A stretch of 59,570 nucleotides of DNA, from assembly GCF_900101475.1 (NCBI RefSeq), contig NZ_FMZV01000024.1, positions 1-59,570 of the forward strand, written 5' to 3'. Below, piece after piece: positions 10,446 through 19,509 of the stretch (the first letter of the stretch is position 1; every line of letters starts with the position of its first letter). Made by a program: the position numbers and the translations under genes. The notes beneath the pieces are model-generated. The model saw nothing but the letters and a program-made list of their open reading frames with translations, made no database searches and had not been told where the DNA came from. The stretch comes from Ruegeria marina (GTDB lineage Bacteria; Pseudomonadota; Alphaproteobacteria; Rhodobacterales; Rhodobacteraceae).

Positions 10446-11516
10446 ATGGCAAAACGCAAGCGACTGAGCCCGGCACAACCGGTGTTTCTGGATGGTCCGG
10501 TCCCCGGTCAGCGGGCGCCTGAAACCAAGTCGATGCCGCTCTCGACCGCGCCCATCGCGCAGGTGGCGGGCGATGCCTCGGCCCGGGCCGCGCTGGACGA
10601 GATGAGCCAGGCCATGGCCGCGGCGCGGGCGCAGGGCCGGATGATCGAGCTTTTGCCGCTCGATGTCATCGACGAACGCCATCTGGTCCGCGACCGGCTG
10701 GAGCAGAACGAGGAAGAGATGGCGGCGCTGGTCGACAGTCTGCGGGCGCGCGGCCAGCAGATGCCGGTCGAGGTGGTCCCCCTGCCCGATCCCGCCGGCG
10801 GGCGCACCCATGGCCTGATTTCGGGCTGGCGGCGCCTGACTGCGCTGCGCAGACTCTACAAGGAGACTTCAGACCCTAAGTTCGCAACCATCCGCGCCAT
10901 GGTGATCGCGCCGGAAACTGCCCAGGACGCCTATGTGGCAATGGTCGAGGAAAACGAGATCCGGGTGAACCTCAGCCATTACGAACGCGCCAGGATCGCG
11001 GTGCGGGCGATGAAGGAAGGGGTCTATCCCAGCCAGCGCGCCGCCTTGCAGGGGCTTTTCGGCAATACCACCCGCTCGCGCCGGTCCAAGATCGGCACCT
11101 TCATCCTGCTGGTCGAGGCGTTCGACGCGGTGCTCTATTTCCCCTCGGCGATTTCCGAGAAGCTGGGCCTGGCGCTGGCGCGCGAGATGGTGCGGGATCC
11201 GGGCTTTGCCGATGCGCTGAAGGAGCGTCTTGTGTCCAGTCCGCGCGACAGCGCCGGGGCCGAGATGCAGATCCTGTCGCGGGCGCTGGCCGAGCGGCAG
11301 ATGCCGCCGGCGCCGGTGCCTGATCCGGTCCTGCCGGAACGGCCCCGGCTGCGCTCGACCGCGCAGAACCCGGCCTCGGGCGAACGGATCGTTACCCGGA
11401 TCACCAAAGGTATCGAAATGCGCTTCACCCCCGATCAGCGCCGCATCGAACTGGTGGGCGAAGGGGTCTCGGATCGTCTGGCCGAGATGCTGGAGGACTG
11501 GCTGAAATCCCTCTGA
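10446..11516 (+). CDS. parB: plasmid partition protein ParB
   Basis: Centromere-binding CTPase partner of ParA, 356 residues, with GGAGGAG just before the ATG. The ParB/Srx-type domain (about 70-170) includes LRARGQQMPVEV, then SGWRRLTALRRL and VEENEIRVNLSHYERARIAV, the conserved ParB boxes. A helix-turn-helix follows (SQRAALQGLF and onwards). The C-terminus, with EMRFTPDQRRIELVGEGVS, is probably the dimerisation part. A perfect palindrome 66 bp behind the stop (11583-11604) is the likely binding site. The spacing of 34 bp to parA shows one operon. Confidence 0.96.
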   Translation: MAKRKRLSPAQPVFLDGPVPGQRAPETKSMPLSTAPIAQVAGDASARAALDEMSQAMAAARAQGRMIELLPLDVIDERHLVRDRLEQNEEEMAALVDSLRARGQQMPVEVVPLPDPAGGRTHGLISGWRRLTALRRLYKETSDPKFATIRAMVIAPETAQDAYVAMVEENEIRVNLSHYERARIAVRAMKEGVYPSQRAALQGLFGNTTRSRRSKIGTFILLVEAFDAVLYFPSAISEKLGLALAREMVRDPGFADALKERLVSSPRDSAGAEMQILSRALAERQMPPAPVPDPVLPERPRLRSTAQNPASGERIVTRITKGIEMRFTPDQRRIELVGEGVSDRLAEMLEDWLKSL

Positions 11517-11582
11517 TCCGCTTTGTCAGGGTCTTTGCCGGGCCGCAAATTCTCCAAGATATCCGCATCCCGCCTCGCCATC

Positions 11583-11604
11583 AATGTTTCGCGCGCGAAA
11601 CATT
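11583..11604. promoter_or_regulatory. parS centromere site
   Basis: A perfect 22-bp palindrome whose inner 18 bases read TGTTTCGCGCGCGAAACA. It closely resembles the general bacterial parS consensus (TGTTTCACGTGAAACA) with a longer GC centre, and it lies directly behind parB. The rest of the 285-bp gap (11517-11801) shows nothing else. Confidence 0.85.
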
Positions 11605-11801
11605 TCATTAACGAACCGGCCAGCCGCGAGGACCGGGACTTCGCGCAGGAACTCGGGGGCGAGGCGACATCGAATTCCGCCTGCGGGGTCGTCCTGTCAA
11701 TCGCAGAGCCGACCTCATTTGCCGTGCCGGGCTGCTCTTCCCGGTGTGGTTACATTCATTCGATCCCGTCCGCGTTGCAATGGCCGCCGGACCGGGGCCG
11801 G

Positions 11802-12803
11802 TCAGATCCCGTAATAGTCGCGATACCAGTCGACGAACCGTTGCATCCCGCTGGCGAGGGGGGTGTGCGCCAACGCCCCTGTCAGGTCCCGCAAGAGCCG
11901 CGTTTCGGCCCAGGTGGCGGGCACGTCGCCGGGCTGCATCGGCAGCATGCGCATCCGGGCCGCGCACCCGCAGGCGGTCTCGATGGCGCGGATGAAATCC
12001 ATCAGCTCGATGGGCTGGCTGGCGCCGATATTGACCACCCGGAACGGGGCGACGGGGCTGAGACTGTCGTGGTCGCCCACCGGCGCGGAGCCCGGCACCG
12101 CCTCGGCCAGGCCGAGGATCGCGGCCACCAGATCGTCGATATAGGTGAAGTCGCGCCGCATCCGCCCGTGGTTGTAGACCTCGATCGGCTCGTCCCGCAG
12201 GATGGCGCGGGTGAATTTGAAATAGGCCATGTCGGGCCTGCCCCAGGGCCCGTAGACGGTGAAGAAGCGGAACATGGTCACCGGCAGGCCGTAGAGATGG
12301 GCATAGGAATGCGCCATTGCCTCGTTTGCCTTCTTGGTGGCGGCATAGAAGGACATCTGGGTATCGGCCCGGTCGGTCTCGGCATAGGGCATGTCCGCGT
12401 TGGCCCCGTAGACCGAGCTGGTCGAGGCCAGCAGCATATGCGCGGGCGGGTGGGCGCGGGCGGCTTCAAGCAGCTCGTAGGTGCCCAGCATATTGGCCTC
12501 GACATAGTCGCGCGGCGCTTCGATGGAATGGCGCACGCCGGCCTGGGCGGCCAGGTGGAGCACCCGCTCGGGGCGGTGGGTGGCGAACAGCTCGGCCAGC
12601 AGGCCGGGCTGTTCGAGCTTGCCGGTCACGGGCGTGAACTGCGGCCAGGGTTCCAACTCTGCCAGACGCGCCCGCTTGAGGGCAGGGTCGTAATAGGCAT
12701 TGAGGGAATCGAGCCCTACCACGCGCCAACCTGCCCGCAGCAGGCCGAGGCTCAGATGGTATCCGATGAAGCCGGCCGAGCCGGTGACGAGAGCAGTGCG
12801 CAT
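11802..12803 (-). CDS. UDP-glucuronate 4-epimerase (NAD-dependent, LspL/CapI type)
   Basis: Extended short-chain dehydrogenase that should interconvert UDP-glucuronate and UDP-galacturonate. The 333 residues start with the NAD loop TGSAGFIG at 7-14. The catalytic set is STSSVYG and SFYAATKK (YxxxK), followed by FRFFTVYGPWGRPDMA, a stretch characteristic of UDP-glucuronate epimerases rather than GalE. Its substrate would come from ugd at 51288-52463. It is transcribed alone, away from parB, and an AT-rich inverted repeat sits about 70 bp upstream. A different uronate or hexose substrate cannot be excluded. Confidence 0.9.
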   Translation of the reverse strand: MRTALVTGSAGFIGYHLSLGLLRAGWRVVGLDSLNAYYDPALKRARLAELEPWPQFTPVTGKLEQPGLLAELFATHRPERVLHLAAQAGVRHSIEAPRDYVEANMLGTYELLEAARAHPPAHMLLASTSSVYGANADMPYAETDRADTQMSFYAATKKANEAMAHSYAHLYGLPVTMFRFFTVYGPWGRPDMAYFKFTRAILRDEPIEVYNHGRMRRDFTYIDDLVAAILGLAEAVPGSAPVGDHDSLSPVAPFRVVNIGASQPIELMDFIRAIETACGCAARMRMLPMQPGDVPATWAETRLLRDLTGALAHTPLASGMQRFVDWYRDYYGI

Positions 12804-12874
12804 GCGGTGTGCCTAGCCATTTGCGCGCCTTGCCGCAAATCATTTTGCCGGTTGGATGAGGCCGGGAAACTGAT

Positions 12875-12895
12875 TTGATAATAGAAAATTATCAA
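12875..12895. promoter_or_regulatory. AT-rich inverted repeat upstream of the epimerase gene
   Basis: Perfect 8-bp arms TTGATAAT and ATTATCAA with a 5-nt loop, in an unusually AT-rich pocket between the RTX gene and the epimerase gene. It is placed like an operator or promoter element of the epimerase. Confidence 0.35.
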
Positions 12896-12998
12896 TGGTA
12901 ATTTGCGAAAACCGGGTGAGACCAGGTAATGATCGGAATGTCCCCATATTGCTCACAAGGCCGTTTCATTCCTGTATCGAAAGGATAAATTCTGTCCT

Positions 12999-15900
12999 TC
13001 AATCAAACAGGAAGTCGCCCGCGGCCAGCTGGGCCAGCATGATCCCCTCGAGGATCAGCAGGTTGCCCGCCTCGTCCGTCAGCGCGGTCCCATCGGCGAC
13101 AGGGGCCAGGTGATGTGCCCGCAGGTCGGCGAAATCCGCAGCCCAGCCCTGCCCGCGCAGATCGATCCTGTCGACACCGGGGGCAAAGCCCGTGACCCGG
13201 TCGCGGCCTGTGGAAAACACGATCTCGTCGGCCCCGTCGCCGCCAAGGATCAGGTCGTCGCCGGCGCCGCCATCGATCAGGTCGTCGCCCTCGGCGCCAT
13301 GGATCGTATCCTGGCCCGCGCCGCCCCGCAGCGTATCCTGCCCGGTGCCGCCAAAGATCAGGTCGTCGCCGGCGCCGCCATCGGCCAGGTCGTCACCCGC
13401 GCCGCCGCCGAGGTGGTCGTCATCCGCGCCGCCCAGCAGCGTGTCGTTGCCTGCGGCCCCCCACAATTCGTCGCGGCCCGCGCCGCCCGAGAGGTGGTCA
13501 TCGCCCCAGAAGCCGCCCAGCGTGTCGTTGCCGTCGCCGCCGTCCAGCCTGTCGTGATCGTAGGAACCCCAGAGCTGATCCTCGCCCGCGCCGCCCGAGA
13601 GACTGTCGTTGCCCCAGGAACCGCCCAGCGTGTCGTTGCCGTCGCCGCCTTCGGCAGTGTCGTCGCCGCGGGCGGTATAGATCGTGTCGGCGCCGCCATC
13701 GCCGCCGAGACTGTCGTTGCCGTCGCCGCCGCCCAGCAGGTCGGCCCAGCCGCCGCCCAGCAGGGTGTCGTCGCCGTCGCCGCCATAGAGCGTATCGCGG
13801 CCGCCGAATCCCAGCAGCGCGTCATTTCCCGCGCCGCCCAGCAGCAGGTCGGGATCGCTGCCGCCGAACAGGGTGTCGTCGCCGCCCCAGCCCCGGACCG
13901 TGTCGAGCCCGTCGCCGGACAGCAGGAAATCGCGCCCCGGGCTGCCGTCGATCCGCCGGTTGCCGGCGGGCGTGGTTTCGGGGATGACCACGTCGCCCGA
14001 TCCGGCGGCGTTCAGGGTCTCCTGGCTGCCCAGCCGGTCCACATAGCGCAACCGCACCGAAATCCGCGCGCCGACATCCATCGCCGACAGCCCGTAGCTG
14101 GCGCCGGTGGCGCCGGCGATCGCCACCCCGTCGCGCAGCCACTGGTAGCTGAAGACGCCCAGGCCGTCGGCGTCGCTGAGCCCGTCGGTGCGGACCCAGA
14201 GCCTCTGGCCCTGGCCCAGCCAGCCCTCGATCCGCAGACCGCCCTGGGGCAGCGTGTTGGTGCTGATTCCCAGCAGGGTGACGGTGGTGCCGTCCCCCAG
14301 GGCGATCACCCGGTCCGCTCCCTGCTGATACGAGGTGATCTGTGCCTGTTCCGCCGCTGTCAGGGGCGAGAAATCGAGCCGGTCCTCGGACGGGTCGAAA
14401 TCGGTGATCGTGTCGGCGCCGCCGCCGGTGGCGATCACGAATGTATCGGCGCCCGCGCCGCCGCTGATCTCTTCGTTGAGATAGGTACCGGCGATCCGGT
14501 CGTCGCCGGCGCCGCCGGTCAGGGTTTCGGGTCGTCCGGGGGCATGCAGGCCGACGGGAAAGTGATCGGCGCCGCCGAACCTGCCGCCGGGCCAGACATC
14601 GCCCGGCTCGAGCGGGCGGCCAGCGTCCAGCCGGATCTCGGTCTGGCCGTGGAAGATCCGCGCGCCTTCGGGACGGGTCTCGAAACGCAGCTGGGCGGGG
14701 CTGCGCAGGAAGGGCAGGGCGCTCAGGTCGAGCCGGTCGAGGCCCGGTTCGAAATCGAAGATCCGGTGCAGGTCGAGGCTTTCGCCCAGCACGAACAGAT
14801 CGGCCCCTTCGCCGCCCCACATGTCGGTGCCCGACTGGCCCGAGACCAGGGTGTCGTCGCCGGCCTGGCCGATCAGCCGGTCGCGCGCGCCAGTTGCCGA
14901 GGCCAGGATCAGGTCGTCCCCGGCGGTGCCCGCATGATCGGCGCCGGTGGTGGCGGTGTCGCGGATCACCGGGCCGAGCCTGCCGAGGTCTATGGCGAGG
15001 CGGGAGATCCCTGCCGAGACCTCGCCGGTGACGAAGATGTGCAGCGTGTCGCCCAGGCGCAGGGTTTCGATGGCGGTGATATCCGCAAGCCCCAGTCCGG
15101 TGTCGTGCACCAGCGTGGCCGCATGGACCAGCCGCCCGCCGGGCAGCAGGGCGAACAGGCTGAGGCCGTCGTCGCCGCCGCCGGCGATCACGAAGGCATG
15201 GCCGCCGGTCTCGATCGCGGCCAGCGCCTGGACCGCCCCGAAGCGGGTTGCGGCGGTATCGATCAGATGGTCGGTGGCGGTCAGCCCGCCATCGGCCGCG
15301 AGCCGGAGCACGCTGAGCGACTGGCTGCCCGCGGCCGCGACGATGACGAAGGTGCCGCCATGCGCCTCGATCACCGCCAGCGCCGAGGGCGCGGTCATGC
15401 CCAGCCCGTCGACCGCGCCGGAACTGTCGCGCTGCTGCAGCGCGCCGCTGACCGGGTCGATCCGGTAGCTGGTGACGGCGGCCGGGCCCTGGCCGCCCGC
15501 GGCCAGCAGCAGGAACCTGCCGCCGCCGGCCTGCACGCTGGCCAGGCAGACGCCGTTGCCGGCATCGACTGCCATCCCGGCCAGGCCCGGAATGGGGGCA
15601 AGCGCTCCGGTGCCGGCAAAGCCGCGGAGCAGCCCGGCGCCGGCATCGACCGTGTACCAGGCGGTGCCGCCCGCGCCGATCGGGACCATCGCCAGGGCGC
15701 TGACCGTGCTGCCGGTGCCGGGCAGGCCGATCTGGGTCAACGCCTCGGGCGCCCCGGCGCCATCGAGGGTGACGCCGGCCAGCCGTCCGGTGGTGCCCGA
15801 GGCCAGATAGAGCCGGGGCCCGTCCGCACCATCGAAGGCGAGCAACCGGCCGGAGCCTGCCCCGGCGGTGGTGGCCGCGAAGATCACCGAGCCGAGCGGC

Positions 15901-16070
15901 GCCGGACTGCCGCCATCCGGCGCCAGCCGATGGGCGCTGATGCCGCCATGGGGGCCGGTCAGGGCATAGAGAACCGGACCTCCGGGCCCCTCGACGATGG
16001 CCAGGTCGCGCAGGTCCGCATCCAGCACCGCCACCCCCGTGGACAGCCGCCCCCGTAGTTCAGGCACCAT
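12999..16070 (-). CDS. beta-propeller/RTX calcium-binding protein, predicted type I secretion substrate
   Basis: An extracellular protein of 1023 residues. Residues 1 to about 370 form repeated hydrophobic beta segments rich in LAI, VIAAAG and AVQALAAI, resembling a beta-propeller. Next come scattered GGAGDD-type RTX turns, an Ig-like stretch near SYQWLRDGVAIAGATGASYG, and then a dense array of nonapeptides of the GGxGxDxLx type that bind calcium and fold outside the cell. The last 50 residues, ending ILEGIMLAQLAAGDFLFD, look like a type I secretion target. There is no Sec signal peptide. GGAGGG eight bases before ATG 16070 decides that start over an upstream GTG at 16079. No HlyB/HlyD/TolC genes are on this molecule. 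Likely role: adhesion or matrix structure (inference). Confidence 0.88.
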   Translation of the reverse strand: MVPELRGRLSTGVAVLDADLRDLAIVEGPGGPVLYALTGPHGGISAHRLAPDGGSPAPLGSVIFAATTAGAGSGRLLAFDGADGPRLYLASGTTGRLAGVTLDGAGAPEALTQIGLPGTGSTVSALAMVPIGAGGTAWYTVDAGAGLLRGFAGTGALAPIPGLAGMAVDAGNGVCLASVQAGGGRFLLLAAGGQGPAAVTSYRIDPVSGALQQRDSSGAVDGLGMTAPSALAVIEAHGGTFVIVAAAGSQSLSVLRLAADGGLTATDHLIDTAATRFGAVQALAAIETGGHAFVIAGGGDDGLSLFALLPGGRLVHAATLVHDTGLGLADITAIETLRLGDTLHIFVTGEVSAGISRLAIDLGRLGPVIRDTATTGADHAGTAGDDLILASATGARDRLIGQAGDDTLVSGQSGTDMWGGEGADLFVLGESLDLHRIFDFEPGLDRLDLSALPFLRSPAQLRFETRPEGARIFHGQTEIRLDAGRPLEPGDVWPGGRFGGADHFPVGLHAPGRPETLTGGAGDDRIAGTYLNEEISGGAGADTFVIATGGGADTITDFDPSEDRLDFSPLTAAEQAQITSYQQGADRVIALGDGTTVTLLGISTNTLPQGGLRIEGWLGQGQRLWVRTDGLSDADGLGVFSYQWLRDGVAIAGATGASYGLSAMDVGARISVRLRYVDRLGSQETLNAAGSGDVVIPETTPAGNRRIDGSPGRDFLLSGDGLDTVRGWGGDDTLFGGSDPDLLLGGAGNDALLGFGGRDTLYGGDGDDTLLGGGWADLLGGGDGNDSLGGDGGADTIYTARGDDTAEGGDGNDTLGGSWGNDSLSGGAGEDQLWGSYDHDRLDGGDGNDTLGGFWGDDHLSGGAGRDELWGAAGNDTLLGGADDDHLGGGAGDDLADGGAGDDLIFGGTGQDTLRGGAGQDTIHGAEGDDLIDGGAGDDLILGGDGADEIVFSTGRDRVTGFAPGVDRIDLRGQGWAADFADLRAHHLAPVADGTALTDEAGNLLILEGIMLAQLAAGDFLFD
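13200..13960 (-). repeat. RTX nonapeptide-coding array
   Basis: A continuous tract of 27-bp units encoding GGxGxDxLx turns. The plus strand shows recurrent GTCGTCGCCGGCGCCGCC-like blocks. Some units carry Trp (LGGFWGDD, LSGGAGRDELWG), matching the array in the M10 protease. Confidence 0.85.
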
Positions 16071-16380
16071 GGCCCGCACCCTCCGATATCACTCACCGGA
16101 ACCCGGTCTGCCTGTCCGTGCCGTCCTGGAGCGGTCGGAAACCGGGCAAAATCTGGGCGCTTGTCTCGAATGCGAAATGTGTTGGTTAACAGGAGCTTGC
16201 GCCACCGTACGCGGTGGTAGGGCCGCCTTCATCCGGGGCGGGCCGTTTCGCCGCGAAGCCTTTCCCGACGGGGCCTTTCACGCCCGATACCCGGCCTGCC
16301 CCGGCGGCGTTCGCGCAGGGCGGAACCATCTCGTCCGCAACGAGGTACCGGAGGTCCGCTTTCGGGCCGGTTGAACCGGG
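16071..16380. other. intergenic region upstream of the RTX gene
   Basis: About 310 bases without a convincing gene on either strand. It should hold the RTX promoter. The only structure I note is a short inverted repeat with arms CCACCG/CGGTGG and a TACG centre near 16202-16217. Confidence 0.4.
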
Positions 16381-17064
16381 TCAGGCCTGGCGCTGGACCG
16401 CGGGTTCGGGGAAGGGGCGAAAACCGCCCTGACCCGCCCGCAGCCTGGCCATGCCTTCGGCATTGACCTCGTCGAGCCGGTTGTAGAGCGCATAATCCTC
16501 GGCATAGAAGGTGCGCATTTCCTCCAGCAGATCCTGGGGAATCCAGCCGGTGTCGGTGCGCTGGCTGACATTCTTGCGGGGCAGGGGATCGTCGATCTTG
16601 AGCAGAGTGCAGATCTCGGCGAACATCTCGCTGACCTTGTGATAGGGGATGATCACATCCGCCAGCAGGTCGCCGTCGGGGGTGGTGAACATGTTGCGCT
16701 GCAGGTGCTTCTGGCCGTTGCCGAAGCGGATGTTCCAATCCGCGCGGGCCCAGAAATCGGCAAAGCTCATGTCGGCAGGCAGCGGGCTTTCGACCTTGTT
16801 TCCCGACCGGTAACGGTACCAGGAACCGATCCACTCGATCGGGTCGCGCATCACCCCGAACTTGAAGTAGCTTTCGGGCCGGTGATGCGGGTTGCGGAAC
16901 ACCACCGGATAGGTGCGGATCCCCTCGTAAAGCGAGGTATGCTTGCGGCGCGGGTCGCCGGCGCGGACGATGTCGGAATAGCGCATGAGCGCGGCTTCGA
17001 TCGAGGTCGAGGCCGTCTTGGTATTGGCGACGAAGATGAATTTCTTTCCAAAACCAATCTGCAT
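16381..17064 (-). CDS. PAPS-dependent sulfotransferase (carbohydrate type)
   Basis: Transfers sulfate from PAPS to a sugar hydroxyl. The 227 residues match the chondroitin/dermatan-type family: the 5'-phosphosulfate loop FVANTKTASTSIEAAL is at about 9-24 and the 3'-phosphate motif GVMRDPIEWIGSWYRYR is near residue 80. AGAGG eight bases before ATG 17064 favours this start; an in-frame ATG at 17082 exists. It stands alone on the minus strand between the RTX gene and the divergent double GT2. It is one of three sulfotransferases on the plasmid. No PAPS synthesis gene is present, so PAPS must come from the host. The acceptor is unknown. Confidence 0.87.
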   Translation of the reverse strand: MQIGFGKKFIFVANTKTASTSIEAALMRYSDIVRAGDPRRKHTSLYEGIRTYPVVFRNPHHRPESYFKFGVMRDPIEWIGSWYRYRSGNKVESPLPADMSFADFWARADWNIRFGNGQKHLQRNMFTTPDGDLLADVIIPYHKVSEMFAEICTLLKIDDPLPRKNVSQRTDTGWIPQDLLEEMRTFYAEDYALYNRLDEVNAEGMARLRAGQGGFRPFPEPAVQRQA

Positions 17065-17544
17065 GTAATCTGCCTCTGCCAATCCGACATATGGGGTCTT
17101 TGTCCGGTAGCCTTCTAATCATTTCTGCCGGCAGGGAACAATCACTTTCGGACCTGCGGGGCCGGGTGCACCTGTCAAGTTTCCGAACCCGGAAGGCGAG
17201 GCGCCTGGATTGTTGTGGCGCGCCGGTTCGGCCGAGTGCGCCTTTCCCGACCAGGCCCCGCAGATCGCGGGGCACGGGGTTTTCCGCATTGAGTACAAAC
17301 CCGCCGACCCCGGTGCAAATGGTGCCGGAGGGCTTGGGCGAAGCGGGGTCCGACGTTGACAAGACTGGACTCCTGCGCAAGCCGCAGTGCAGAAGGAACA
17401 GGATGCGCGAGTTGCTGCCCATGCTCTGGCTTGACGGGTTGGAAACCGGCCGGCAGGGGAGAGGCGCTTGAAACTACACGGGAACTGTTCAAACGATGGG
17501 ATGCCACTCTCCAGAACGGACCGTTGCAGGAGCGGCCGGTCCCG
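17065..17544. other. divergent promoter region between sulfotransferase and double GT2
   Basis: About 480 bases in which I see no supported gene. It contains an inverted repeat with arms CCCCGC/GCGGGG at 17256-17272. Promoters for both flanking genes must lie here, but no clear -35/-10 pair stands out. Confidence 0.4.
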
Positions 17545-19467
17545 ATGAGCAGACCTGACATGTCCCCGCCCACGCTATCGGTCATCGTGCCGGTCCATGA
17601 TGTGCAGGATCATATCGGTTCCTGCCTGGAGAGCCTGAAGGCCCAGACCCTGACCGATTTCGAGGCGATCGTGGTTGATGACGGTTCGACCGATGACAGC
17701 CCCGCGCGCCTGCGCGCCGCCATCGGCGGAGATCCCCGGTTCCGGGTCGTGCGCCAGGAAAACCGGGGCCTGTCGGGCGCGCGCAACACGGGGCTCGACC
17801 TGGCCCGGGGCGCGGTGATCGGCTTTCTCGACGGCGATGACCGGTTCGCGCCCGAGTTCCTGTCGCGGATGATGGCGGCGCTGGAGGAGAGCGGCGCCGA
17901 CTGGGTCGCCTGCGGCCTGCGCAACATCCACTCCGATGGCCACTGCGACAGCCATTCCGCCCTGCATGATGCGCCCGCCCTGGCCGCCGGGGACACCCCC
18001 CGGCTCTGGCCGCTCGAGGACTGGGAGCAGGTGATCGCGCATTTCCCCTCGGCCTGGAACAAGCTCTACCGGCGCGACCTGATCGCGGGGCTGCGGTTCG
18101 ACGAGGGCACCTGGTTCGAGGACCACGCCTTTTACCTGCGGGCGGCGGCGCGCACGCGGGCGCTGCTGCATCTGCCCGAACCGCTCTACTGGCAGACGCG
18201 CGGGCGGGCGGGGCAGATCACCGGCAGCGACAGCGAGCGCATCTTCGAACAGTTTCCGGTGCTCGACCGGGCCGCCGGGATCATGGCCGGGCCGGAGAAG
18301 CCCGGCGGCGATGCGGCGCTGGCGCGGTTGGCGCACCGGCTGATCTGGGAACGGTCGACCCAGGTGCGCGACCCGGAGCGCCGCGCCCGGTTCCTCGCCA
18401 CCGCCCGGGACTGGCTGGCGGCGCGTGGCCTGCCATCCGCACCCGACATGGCCCTGCCGCGGGACTGGGCGCTGGAACTGGCGGGCGGCGTGGCCCTGAG
18501 CCTGGTCCTGCCCTGGGATGGTCAGGCGGAGCCGCTGGCCGACACCCTGACAAGCGACCTGCCGCCGGGCAGCGAATTGCTGATCGTGGCCGATGACGCC
18601 GCCACCGCCCAGGCCGGGGTCGGGATGGCCCGCGCCGCGGGGGTTGACGGCGTGCGCGGGTTGGTCGCAGCGGAACCGGGCCGGGGGCCGGGGCCGGCCC
18701 GCAACGCCGGGCTGGCGGCGGCGGCGGGGGCGCTGGTGGTCTTTGTCGATGCCGGTGACCGGCTGATGCCGGGGGTGCTGGCGCAATGGTGCGAGGCCAT
18801 GCTGCGCGCCGAGGCCGACATGGGCCTGTCGCAATTCCGCATCGGCCTGCGCGAGGGGCATGTCCATTCCGGGGTGCATGACGCGGAGCTGTTTGCGGAA
18901 CTGCCGGCCGCGACCGGCCCGCTGGAAATGACTCCGGCCCGGGCGCTGGCGCTGCATTGCCACCCCAGCGCCAAGATCTTCCGCCGCGCCTTCCTGCTGG
19001 AACGGGACCTGCAATTCGGCGCCGGCGCCCTGGAGTGCTGGCCGCTGGTGCATGGCGCGGCGCTGGCCGCGGGGCGGGTGCTCTATTTCCCCTGGCCGGG
19101 ATGCGAAAGTGCCGAGGACGATGCCGGGCGCAGCCTGTGGCGCAGCCCGGTGCCCGCCACCGCCCTGGGCGAGACGCTGGATGCCTGCGCCGCGCTCTGG
19201 CCCCGGCTGGGCGATGCGCCGCTGCCGCCGGGCTGGCAGCGGCGGCTCTGGGCGCGGGCGCTGTGGGAGGCGCTGACCTTCGGCCACCGGGACCGGGTGG
19301 CGCGGATGCGGTTTCTGCTCTCGGCCGCGCACCAGATCCGCCGCCGCGGCCTGCACCGGATGCAGGGGCCGCTCGATCCCTATGTCTCGCCCCGGATCGA
19401 GGGGCTGATGCGGCTGTGGCGCAGCCCGGGTCAGCCGGTTGCATCCCGGGGCCGGGCCGGGCAATAA
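17545..19467 (+). CDS. glycosyltransferase with two GT2 domains
   Basis: A cytoplasmic glycosyltransferase of 640 residues. The first domain begins TLSVIVPVHDVQDHIGSCL and carries VVDDGSTDDS (nucleotide binding), RGLSGARNTGLD and FLDGDDRF (DxD) within residues 8-100, a standard active GT2. The second, about 315-420, repeats the fold in degenerate form: LSLVLPWDGQ, GPGPARNAGLAAA and VFVDAGDRLMPG, where the acidic DxD is DAGD. It may be bifunctional or have one catalytic and one structural half. ATG 17545 has AGGAG 12 bases upstream; the frame is open further but without GT2 homology, and ATG 17560 is an alternative. It is followed after 42 bp by the 1400-residue glycosyltransferase and very likely shares its transcript. 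Confidence 0.88.
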   Translation: MSRPDMSPPTLSVIVPVHDVQDHIGSCLESLKAQTLTDFEAIVVDDGSTDDSPARLRAAIGGDPRFRVVRQENRGLSGARNTGLDLARGAVIGFLDGDDRFAPEFLSRMMAALEESGADWVACGLRNIHSDGHCDSHSALHDAPALAAGDTPRLWPLEDWEQVIAHFPSAWNKLYRRDLIAGLRFDEGTWFEDHAFYLRAAARTRALLHLPEPLYWQTRGRAGQITGSDSERIFEQFPVLDRAAGIMAGPEKPGGDAALARLAHRLIWERSTQVRDPERRARFLATARDWLAARGLPSAPDMALPRDWALELAGGVALSLVLPWDGQAEPLADTLTSDLPPGSELLIVADDAATAQAGVGMARAAGVDGVRGLVAAEPGRGPGPARNAGLAAAAGALVVFVDAGDRLMPGVLAQWCEAMLRAEADMGLSQFRIGLREGHVHSGVHDAELFAELPAATGPLEMTPARALALHCHPSAKIFRRAFLLERDLQFGAGALECWPLVHGAALAAGRVLYFPWPGCESAEDDAGRSLWRSPVPATALGETLDACAALWPRLGDAPLPPGWQRRLWARALWEALTFGHRDRVARMRFLLSAAHQIRRRGLHRMQGPLDPYVSPRIEGLMRLWRSPGQPVASRGRAGQ

Positions 19468-19509
19468 CCACGGATACGCGCCGGCCATCGCTGAGGACCC
19501 CGTTTCATA

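Noticed and set aside
13200-13960. Regular short repeats suggesting a CRISPR array
   Set aside because: The period is 27 bp with no unique spacers, and it encodes GGxGxDxLx peptides in one frame.
13110-16058. A 982-codon plus-strand frame opposite the RTX gene
   Set aside because: It is Ala/Val/Gln-rich without motifs and is the mirror of the RTX repeats on the other strand.
17256-17272. CCCCGC/GCGGGG hairpin as a terminator
   Set aside because: No gene ends here on either strand and no T-run follows directly; chance in GC-rich DNA is likely.
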